5,572 nt of DNA from Planctomycetota bacterium (GTDB taxonomy: Bacteria > Planctomycetota > Planctomycetia > Pirellulales > Lacipirellulaceae), in contig JAKEIB010000111.1 of NCBI GenBank assembly GCA_022614705.1, positions 1 to 5,572 on the forward strand. The letters are read 5' to 3'. Positions within the stretch are counted from its first letter, which is position 1. Every line of letters begins with the position of its first letter. Under the pieces are notes generated by a model that saw only the letters and a program-made list of their open reading frames with translations, had not been told where the DNA came from and searched no databases. Shown here one piece after another: positions 1-4,947 of this stretch. Position numbers and translations under genes: made by a program.

Positions 1-71
1 GAGGCGACAACGCCTATTCCGATCACCAAGGCCAGAACCGTCGCAATAAAAAGCAGAAACCCTCTTCGCAT
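1..71 (-). CDS. N-terminal fragment of an exported or membrane-anchored protein (runs off left edge)
   Basis: An ATG at 71-69 on the minus strand opens a frame that stays open to the window edge, giving 23 codons. The peptide begins MRRGFLLFIATVLAL and continues hydrophobic through VIGIGVVA: two arginines followed by about 20 apolar residues, the pattern of a signal peptide or N-terminal membrane anchor. No lipobox cysteine is visible in the part seen. A weak AAGGA lies 12 bases upstream of the start. The gene follows the DUF1559 gene on the same strand after 315 bp. In planctomycetes, DUF1559 genes are often followed by a small exported protein, which fits but proves nothing here. The function cannot be named because the mature part lies outside the window. 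That a gene starts here is moderately likely; the start codon is inferred from the signal peptide shape. Confidence 0.55.
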   Translation of the reverse strand, partial: MRRGFLLFIATVLALVIGIGVVA

Positions 72-386
72 GGCTGTCGCTCGTCCTTGGTGGATACTCG
101 AATCCCATCCCAATTTGGTTAGCAGCAGTTTCAAAACCTGTTTTCAGCAAGTGAATGCAGTGAGATCATCGACGAATTCGCTACCTTTGTAGCCTCGAAC
201 CCCGCGCCGGCAAGCGTCGGCCCAAGGAATGCGACCGGATGACCAAACCCCGAGCTGACCTATGAGAACTCCTGGCGACCAAAGCGGTTGCAGACTAACT
301 TGGCAATATTCCAGAACGTCCCCTTTCTTCTTCCGAGTGACATCACGCATTTTGCAAAGCAAGTTTGCAGGCAGCATGTGACCGTA
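72..386. other. Intergenic gap without a convincing gene
   Basis: This is 315 bp between the DUF1559 stop and the start of the left-edge gene. A 77-codon frame on the minus strand (377-144) begins 10 bases after the DUF1559 stop, but it has no ribosome binding site, no recognisable motif, and mixed third-position base use, so I do not call it a gene. An interrupted palindrome (AAAAC-CT-GTTTT, 133-144) lies about 60 bp upstream of the left-edge start. No clear promoter, and no hairpin followed by a T-run that would mark a rho-independent terminator, was found. Confidence 0.5.
84..88 (-). promoter_or_regulatory. Possible ribosome binding site of the left-edge gene
   Basis: On the minus strand the bases AAGGA lie 12 bases before the ATG at 71. 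The core matches an anti-16S tail, but the spacing is longer than the usual 5-9 bases, so this is a weak site. It is the only Shine-Dalgarno-like match near this start. Confidence 0.3.
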
Positions 387-1484
387 CTATTCTTGAATGA
401 CTTCTTCGGCGTTGCGACTTGCGAATGCAAAAAGTATGTTTAACTCGGTGCTTACAGAAAAGAAACGCCCCGAGCCATCAGAAAGGGAGAAGTGCGACCC
501 ACCGGGATGCTCGGAACCAAAGACGTCGTCGTTGTAGGTGTGCCCTGGATGGTCATAACCAAAATACTCTGCGAACGAGTTAATCGGGTGGGCGAGATTA
601 TCGATCGCATGCAGCCAGCCGTAAGCGCCGCCGGTCGCCCACGGTCGGTGATCGCAGGGTAGATTGCGGAAGGCCTGCTCGCCCAAAAGATAAGTTTTGC
701 TTGCGCCGTCCGTGATTTGGCTAATCTCGACGGTATCCTGGTAAAGTAGGACTCCGTTGATCGCAATGCCACCCGGCGTGATGGCTTCGCACAGTGGGGC
801 GTCCGCCCCACTGGGGAATTTCTTGCGAAGCATTTTGTAGGGACTCGACGGTGTTGCCCCACCCAGAATCTGCTTGCAGTACTGCCGATCGTTGGCGCCT
901 GTCACGCCATGGTAATGCGCATTGAGATCAGACTCCTCAAAGATTCCCCAGCCTCTCGTCACACCCCCAGGGCCATGGGCGTTGACATGCTCCAACGTTG
1001 ATCTTGAAGGGCATCTAAATTCCGGAACAGAGGTCAAGACGATTTCCTTGTTCGGAGGATCGTACCAGTTCGACTTCGGGTCGGCCTGCGCGAGAACATT
1101 CGATAATTCGATGTACGGCGCCACGATGGCCAAGTAGCTCCAATCCTTGGAAATTCCTTCCGGCTGCCCGATCAGTTCGCCGCACCCCGGCGGAAAATGC
1201 CCTTGCGCTGACTCATAATTGAGACACGCCAAGCTTATTTGTCTGATTTGGTTCAGGCAGCTGCTGCGTCGCGCCGCCTCTCGCGCCGCTTGGATGGCCG
1301 GCAACAAGAGCGCCACCAGGATCCCAATGATGGCAATGACGACCAACACTTCGACAAGGGTAAAACCATGTAGGGGCCGGGAGAAGTTGGTACGCTTCTC
1401 CGTAGTTGTTCTTACCCTTTGGCCCCGTACACGGAGAGTTTCGCCATTAGCACGGTTCAATCGTTTGTGGGAGTCGACTTGCAC
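387..1484 (-). CDS. DUF1559 domain protein with prepilin-type N-terminus and H-X9-DG motif
   Basis: 365 residues, start to TAG stop. Residues 40-54 read GFTLVEVLVVIAIIG, a type IV prepilin signal: cleavage is expected after G40, leaving F41 as the N-methylated residue with the conserved E45, followed by a membrane helix to about residue 62 (ALLLPAIQAAREAARR). Next comes RRSSCLNQI...LNYESAQGHFPPG (72-100), the normal DUF1559 continuation. ITDGASKTYLLGE (257-269) is the conserved mid-late block, and H326 followed by nine residues and D336-G337 is an exact H-X9-DG motif. The C-terminus (ASRNAEEVIQE) ends as family members do, so the gene is complete at that end. DUF1559 proteins are greatly expanded in planctomycetes and resemble type II secretion/type IV pilus pseudopilins; their role is not established. 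The start is uncertain: the called start is GTG with no Shine-Dalgarno sequence, a TTG lies at codon 9, and no in-frame ATG exists before the prepilin motif. A strong promoter lies about 110 bp upstream. Confidence 0.93.
   Translation of the reverse strand: MQVDSHKRLNRANGETLRVRGQRVRTTTEKRTNFSRPLHGFTLVEVLVVIAIIGILVALLLPAIQAAREAARRSSCLNQIRQISLACLNYESAQGHFPPGCGELIGQPEGISKDWSYLAIVAPYIELSNVLAQADPKSNWYDPPNKEIVLTSVPEFRCPSRSTLEHVNAHGPGGVTRGWGIFEESDLNAHYHGVTGANDRQYCKQILGGATPSSPYKMLRKKFPSGADAPLCEAITPGGIAINGVLLYQDTVEISQITDGASKTYLLGEQAFRNLPCDHRPWATGGAYGWLHAIDNLAHPINSFAEYFGYDHPGHTYNDDVFGSEHPGGSHFSLSDGSGRFFSVSTELNILFAFASRNAEEVIQE
784..831 (-). repeat. Nested inverted repeat inside the DUF1559 gene
   Basis: Bases 792-800 and 805-813 are perfect reverse complements (CAGTGGGGC / GCCCCACTG) around a 4-base loop. 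An outer pair, GCTTCGC at 784-790 and GCGAAGC at 825-831, encloses it, with one unpaired base on one side and eleven on the other. The inner stem spans codons of roughly residues 224-231 (PSGADAPL), in a stretch between conserved DUF1559 blocks that varies in the family. The pairing is seen directly. Whether it is an inserted repeat or simply mRNA structure is open. Confidence 0.7.
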
Positions 1485-1592
1485 AAGTGCACCGTGACTT
1501 TGACCGCCGTCGCCGCGCCTCAGCCATCTTGCGGGGCCAATCCAACCGCAATGGGAGGCGCTCGCCGAACCTAGTGCCGGGTACTGGATGCA

Positions 1593-1620
1593 ATTTTACT
1601 AGTGAATACACTTCTGTCAA
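1593..1620 (-). promoter_or_regulatory. Near-consensus sigma-70 promoter upstream of the DUF1559 gene
   Basis: Read on the minus strand, TTGACA (1620-1615) matches the -35 consensus at 6 of 6 bases, and TAAAAT (1598-1593) matches the -10 at 5 of 6, with a 16-base spacer. Transcription would start near 1586 and reach the DUF1559 GTG after about 100 bases. The element is flanked by ACTAG on both sides (1598-1602 and 1620-1624), so the two copies also form CTAGT...ACTAG arms. It lies about 50 bp beyond the 3' end of the decayed IS630 frame. This is the best promoter match I found in the window; assigning it to DUF1559 rests on direction and distance only. Confidence 0.6.
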
Positions 1621-1666
1621 CTAGGCGGGAGCCGAAGCATTTGACCCAATTTCCAGTGCCAGTGGC

Positions 1667-1996
1667 TCACCCGACCGGAATTGACGGGAAAAGGCGTTTG
1701 GGTTTGATGCGGGCGTTTTCGGGGGTGAATTGCCAGTCGATCCGGCAGCGGGCGGCGTCGGGAGACGTTTCCCAGGCGGCCGTTTCGGGGACGAGGGTCG
1801 GTTGGTCGGCGATACGTCGGTTCAAGCACTGTTTCGTAAGGACGCTCAGTTGGGTCTCGGCCATGCTGAGCCGCCTGCCATGCTTGGGGGTGTCGTGGAT
1901 TTCCAGGGGGTCGATCAGCCTTCGGGCTTCCTCGGGCGGGAACGCTTCGTACGGCGAGGCGGTCTGAACAACTTGCTTGAGCCGCCAACCAAAGCG
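1667..1996 (-). pseudogene. Decayed C-terminal fragment of an IS630-family transposase
   Basis: A minus-strand frame is open from just after a TAA (1997-1999) to a TGA at 1669-1667. From 1951 onward its translation matches the C-terminal third of IS630-family DDE transposases: YEAFPPEEARRLIDPLEIH, then TPKHG, then MAETQLSVL with the glutamate expected to be the last DDE residue, then QCLNRRIADQPTL, ETAAW, IDWQFTPENARIK and KRLFPS. Family members normally have HGSWLNMAE and LKRLYPS, where this copy has HGRRLSMAE and PKRLFPS. At the position of the usual D-N-L-N-T-H block the frame reads LKQVVQ, so the second catalytic aspartate is gone. An intact element would be about 1 kb; only some 330 bp remain, and everything N-terminal is missing, so it cannot transpose. 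It begins about 50 bp after the sialidase stop. Terminal inverted repeats could not be identified. Confidence 0.8.
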
Positions 1997-2051
1997 TTAC
2001 GGCTGCGGCGGCCCCTGGCGAGCGCCTGGTTTCGCGATCGATTCACGGGTG

Positions 2052-3245
2052 TCACGGCTTTTCTCGATCGGTAAGCCACTCCAAATTGAAGCGCACAAAC
2101 GAGAGCTTGGCATAATACTCGACGATGTCTCCGTAGTTTTCTCCGGTTTCATAGATGATGCCGACCGTGCCGTCCGGGAGCACCGTCATGCAAGAATAGG
2201 CGCCGGGACCTTTCTTGATCAGCTTCGCGACCGGCCAGGTCTTTCCCTCGTCGTCGCTGAGACGCACCGTCAGGTCAAAGCGATACTTGCGGTCCGCCGG
2301 GTTGGCGAAGAGCAGGCGGTCCTCATCGGAGCCAGCGTCGCGCCGCGAATAACGGATTAGGCTGGCTTGGCAACCGCCATAAACCTCCGAATCCGTGAGC
2401 GCCGGATCTCGCCACGGCGCGCCCCAACTCGCACCGCCGTCCTGGCTGAGGACCACGGTGCGGTTGGGTGCGCCGCGCGTGTTGAGCATCAAAGTGCCGT
2501 CGCGCAGTTCCACCACCTGGCTTTCGTTGATTGGGCCAGTGGTTTTGCCCCCGGCCTTCCACATCTTGCCGTGGTCCTCGCTAAAGATGATGCCTTCGTA
2601 GGTGGGAATGACCAGCCTCCCATCTCGCGTCTGAATCCCGACGCCTGGCCCGAGTGCCTTCTTGCCCACGCTCGGCGTGAGGCCCAGCGGCGCCGACCAA
2701 CTTGCGCCGTCGTCGCGGCTCACCAGCAGCCAGACCCGGGTGTCTCCACCAAACTCGTCCCTCCGCGCATCGAATTGAGCGTGGTAGTTGACGAGCAGGT
2801 AGATCGTGCCATCGCTGTTGTCGATCACGGGAACTGGGTTCATGTAGGCTTCCATCCCTCGGCAGGCGATCAACGTCTGCATCGGTTGCCAGGTCATGTT
2901 CCGTTGCCGCGAACGGCCCTCGGGAATCGGCCCGCGACGACGCGGCGGGTTCCATTGATTCGTGTTGCCGAGACTTCGCTTGAGGACCAGGTGTGTCGGC
3001 GAGCCGTCGATGTTGTTGTCGCGCCGCGCCTCGCAAAAGGCCAGCACCGTTCCCTTGCTCGTACAGATCAGTGAGGGGATGCGGTAAGTATTGATGTCGT
3101 CTTGTCCACCCACGAACAGATCGGTTTGCTCGAAAAGCGGCTCCGACGCCCCCCACGCAATCGTCTCCAGAACGCAGGCGCGGGCCAGGCCGCTCAGCAG
3201 AATCAGGCCACAAAAGTGTGTTGCGTTTCTCAAATTAGGGTTCAT
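2052..3245 (-). CDS. Secreted exo-alpha-sialidase (GH33 type, Asp-box beta-propeller)
   Basis: 397 residues from ATG 3245; a TTG three codons upstream is a weaker alternative. The enzyme class cuts terminal sialic acids from glycoconjugates with a retaining mechanism. Residues 1 to about 34 look like a signal peptide (hydrophobic CGLILLSGLARACVL, possible cut after IAWGA), so it should act in the periplasm or outside. Using ATG numbering, the GH33 set is present: R55 in YRIP, D80 as likely acid/base, E241 in NESQVVEL, R257 in MLNTR, R322 before FDLTVRLS, and Y350 in GAYSC as nucleophile. Spacings E241-R257 (16) and R322-Y350 (28) agree with characterised enzymes. Four clear Asp boxes (S-x-D-x-G-x-x-W) start at residues 176, 222, 267 and 330. 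The expected first box (S91 to W98) keeps S and W but has lost D and G, and is followed by about 20 extra residues rich in R and P. There is no PEP-CTERM tail and no good Shine-Dalgarno sequence. Substrate (Neu5Ac, Kdn or another nonulosonic acid) cannot be told from sequence. Confidence 0.92.
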   Translation of the reverse strand: MNPNLRNATHFCGLILLSGLARACVLETIAWGASEPLFEQTDLFVGGQDDINTYRIPSLICTSKGTVLAFCEARRDNNIDGSPTHLVLKRSLGNTNQWNPPRRRGPIPEGRSRQRNMTWQPMQTLIACRGMEAYMNPVPVIDNSDGTIYLLVNYHAQFDARRDEFGGDTRVWLLVSRDDGASWSAPLGLTPSVGKKALGPGVGIQTRDGRLVIPTYEGIIFSEDHGKMWKAGGKTTGPINESQVVELRDGTLMLNTRGAPNRTVVLSQDGGASWGAPWRDPALTDSEVYGGCQASLIRYSRRDAGSDEDRLLFANPADRKYRFDLTVRLSDDEGKTWPVAKLIKKGPGAYSCMTVLPDGTVGIIYETGENYGDIVEYYAKLSFVRFNLEWLTDREKP

Positions 3246-3555
3246 CAATCCCAAAAGTACCGCGCACGCGCCTCCGTCTGCATTCTCAGTGGATTCTCGC
3301 CGGACCAGCGAAAGCCGTGGCGGGCGTCTGAAACCTCTCCGCGCCAGCCTGCTTCAACTGTCGCCGGACGGCGGGAATATGAAAGTCAGACCTAGCAGGC
3401 ATGGAGATATCAAATTGCGGCTGCTATCCGCCCACGCTGGCAAGCGAGTGCTCGACTATCGGTGCCGCCGAAGCGGCCCATTTCCACCGCCCGACCGCGC
3501 GCAATTCGGACGCTAGTTTGCTTCGTGACACCTGCGAGGAGTTTCGTGAAACCAA
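3246..3555. other. Intergenic gap between PEP-CTERM gene and sialidase gene
   Basis: 310 bp separate the stop of the PEP-CTERM gene from the sialidase start. The frames crossing it on the plus strand show no family motif and no ribosome binding site. A GGAGG lies on the minus strand at 3275-3271, but 25 bases before the ATG, too far to serve as a usual binding site. No convincing sigma-70 promoter for the sialidase was found. The one clear structure is a small hairpin at 3464-3477. Confidence 0.5.
3464..3477 (-). other. Small cUUCGg-type hairpin downstream of the PEP-CTERM gene
   Basis: In minus-strand RNA this reads GCCGC-UUCG-GCGGC, a 5-bp GC stem closed by C-G around a UUCG tetraloop, an unusually stable loop type. 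It lies about 80 bases past the stop of the upstream PEP-CTERM gene. No T-run follows, so it is not a textbook rho-independent terminator; it could protect a 3' end or be chance in GC-rich DNA. Confidence 0.35.
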
Positions 3556-4608
3556 TCATCTCCTGCGCGGCTTAAGAAACAGACCAACCAAGCCAATCAC
3601 CGCCAAGACCACCGTTCCCGGCTCAGGAATAGGATTTGTCAGATTTTCCCCCGTCACATCGAGATATAGGTCATCGAGGTACCAGGGCCCAGCGTGGTTG
3701 TTCTCCAGGCCGAGCGACTCCGTAAACGGCCCCAGGCCCATGCGCATGAAGAATGCGGTGAGGGCCTTGTTCGTCCCAGCGGTCGGTGGGCCTGGCGGCG
3801 GCATTGTAAAGTCTTGGGCGAACGTGAACTTCATATCGCCGAGGAGCGTTTGCAACTGAGTTTGGACGGGGAAAGTCTGATCGCTTTGAATATAGAGGTT
3901 CATGTAGTCGGCTGTGTCCGTAATGAAGTTCAACGGCGCATACACTCCATCATTGTGGATGACCATCCACACGTTGAACCATTCACCCTCGAGCAACGGA
4001 TCGATGTCGATGTTGGCCAACTCATTACCGTTAGTTCTATTCATGTTACGGCCGTCAAAATTCGAGCGCCGCCCGGGATCGCCCACACTGACTCCGTTCT
4101 GTTCGGTAATCGAGTTTCGCAGGCCCGTGTTAAAGTCGCCCCACTCGAGAACCGAGACGTCCGTCGAGGCGGACGAATCCACAAACCCCCACACGACGTC
4201 GCTGCTGGGGTGGCCGCGCCAAAAACGAAAAAAGAAGGTGGCGACGCTGCCGTCGGGAATATTGATTTTCGGATCGCTCAAGAGCGCGCTGCCGATGCCT
4301 GACACCAGACTTGGATCGGCGGCGCCTTCGGTGAGATTATTCACCACGTTGAGAACCTTGTTTCCGGGCGTTGTCTGATCGTTGGCGGCAAAATAGTTCT
4401 CCCCGCCATCCCCCTTGTCCGTGGTCCAGACGCCGCTCCCGTTGGACTGGCCATTCATCGACGTGCCGGGCACATAGCTTTCGAAGTTATCGATGAGTAC
4501 ATAAGCAGCGTTTGCCGGCTGCGGCTCTGCCGCGGCGACGAGCAACGCACACACGACGACACGCCAACCCACGCGCGCCGCGGACAAGCCGATCGGACTA
4601 CGATTCAT
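3556..4608 (-). CDS. Exported PEP-CTERM protein with ConA/LamG-like beta-sandwich region
   Basis: 350 residues, ATG to TGA, with GGAG 7 bases upstream. A signal peptide covers about residues 1-35: R16, hydrophobic VVVCALLVAAA, likely cleavage at PANAA. The mature start, VLIDNFESYVPGTSMNGQ, and the late block PWYLDDLYLDVTGENLTNP resemble planctomycete secreted proteins with concanavalin-like or LamG-like folds, often seen where F-E-S-Y opens the domain and D-D-L-Y closes it; this assignment is tentative. Residues 327-350 are a full PEP-CTERM signal: IPEP, a hydrophobic helix (VVLAVIGLVGLF), then KPRRR. In other bacteria an exosortase recognises such tails and directs the protein to the outer surface or matrix. 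No catalytic motif is visible, so a structural or glycan-binding role is an inference. It sits 310 bp upstream of the sialidase on the same strand, which leaves co-transcription open. Confidence 0.88.
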   Translation of the reverse strand: MNRSPIGLSAARVGWRVVVCALLVAAAEPQPANAAYVLIDNFESYVPGTSMNGQSNGSGVWTTDKGDGGENYFAANDQTTPGNKVLNVVNNLTEGAADPSLVSGIGSALLSDPKINIPDGSVATFFFRFWRGHPSSDVVWGFVDSSASTDVSVLEWGDFNTGLRNSITEQNGVSVGDPGRRSNFDGRNMNRTNGNELANIDIDPLLEGEWFNVWMVIHNDGVYAPLNFITDTADYMNLYIQSDQTFPVQTQLQTLLGDMKFTFAQDFTMPPPGPPTAGTNKALTAFFMRMGLGPFTESLGLENNHAGPWYLDDLYLDVTGENLTNPIPEPGTVVLAVIGLVGLFLKPRRR

Positions 4609-4615
4609 GAGACGA

Positions 4616-4619
4616 CTCC
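4616..4619 (-). promoter_or_regulatory. Ribosome binding site of the PEP-CTERM gene
   Basis: GGAG on the minus strand lies 7 bases before the ATG at 4608. This spacing is optimal and supports the chosen start, which also gives a complete signal peptide. It is the best ribosome binding site in the window. Confidence 0.6.
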
Positions 4620-4741
4620 AAGTTCAAGGGTGTAAAATCAACAATCAACAAGTCATGATTCTTTCAAGGCGGCACAGGCAATCCCAAACGCGAACGTTCC
4701 GTCGACCCATTTTGGCGGCTCCTTGAGTGGAACCGTTAAAC

Positions 4742-4776
4742 GGGAGCCGTCGCCTGCCCCGCAACCGACGGCTCCC
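4742..4776. repeat. Perfect 11-bp intergenic inverted repeat (REP-like hairpin)
   Basis: GGGAGCCGTCG (4742-4752) and CGACGGCTCCC (4766-4776) pair perfectly around a 13-base loop. The hairpin lies 172 bp past the stop of the LamG/PEP-CTERM gene and 134 bp before the next start. On the minus strand it is followed by GTTTAACGG, which is not a real T-run, so a rho-independent terminator is doubtful. The 9-base core CGGGAGCCG recurs at 1626-1634 beside the IS630 remnant. A dispersed palindromic repeat of the REP kind is the likeliest reading; a transcript-end stabiliser is the alternative. Confidence 0.65.
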
Positions 4777-4947
4777 AATGTAGGCTCCGATTCAAAACAT
4801 AATCGTCCGCCGTTTTCACTTTTCGCACGTTGCGAATCGTCGCCCCGTCACCGATGTGAAGGTTGCGCTGCATCGCGTAGTGCTCGATGCCGCTCATACA
4901 AACAAATTCGCCAGCCACTGCCCGAAAGCCGACGACGAAACTGCTTC

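Larger units (their letters stand above)
1485..2051. other. Non-coding stretch around the IS630 remnant
   Basis: These 567 bp between the DUF1559 start and the sialidase stop hold no intact gene. They contain the transposase remnant (1996-1667), the promoter (1620-1593) and about 110 bp of leader before the DUF1559 start. Beside the remnant lie a tandem CCAGTGCCAGTG (1653-1664) and a CGGGAGCCG core (1626-1634) that recurs in the hairpin at 4742-4776. A short minus-strand frame from ATG 1527 to TAA 1447 overlaps the DUF1559 start out of frame. Frames running the other way across the remnant are shadows. Confidence 0.6.
4609..4947. other. Intergenic gap between the two PEP-CTERM genes
   Basis: This 339-bp gap contains the hairpin at 4742-4776, a tandem ATCAACA pair at 4637-4650 shortly before the downstream gene's binding site, and that binding site. 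A 60-codon minus-strand frame (4918-4736) reads straight through the hairpin and stops just after it; it has no recognised motif and I treat it as chance. An 81-codon plus-strand frame in the same place is rich in R, S and P and looks like a shadow. No good promoter match was found, although one must serve the downstream gene if it is not read from the upstream one. Confidence 0.5.

Noticed and set aside
144..377. 77-codon minus-strand frame just after the DUF1559 stop
   Set aside because: No ribosome binding site, no recognisable family, irregular composition with many scattered Cys, Trp and Arg. Position alone is not enough to call a gene.
1602..2074. Plus-strand frames and a second minus-strand frame (1988-1617) across the IS630 remnant
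   Set aside because: The IS630 similarity lies in the other minus-strand frame (1996-1667); these frames are arginine- and proline-rich shadows.
2367..3074. 235-codon plus-strand frame opposite the sialidase
   Set aside because: It is antisense to a gene with full catalytic motifs, and its composition is that of a reverse-strand shadow in GC-rich coding DNA.
3694..4302. 202-codon plus-strand frame opposite the PEP-CTERM gene
   Set aside because: The opposing frame has a signal peptide, a ribosome binding site and a sorting tail; this frame has none of these.
4742..4776. Calling the hairpin a rho-independent terminator
   Set aside because: Neither strand has a T-run after the stem, and it lies 172 bp past the nearest stop codon.
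4736..4918. 60-codon minus-strand frame reading through the intergenic hairpin
   Set aside because: Its C-terminal residues are just the translated palindrome, it has no known motif, and it is likely an open stretch by chance.
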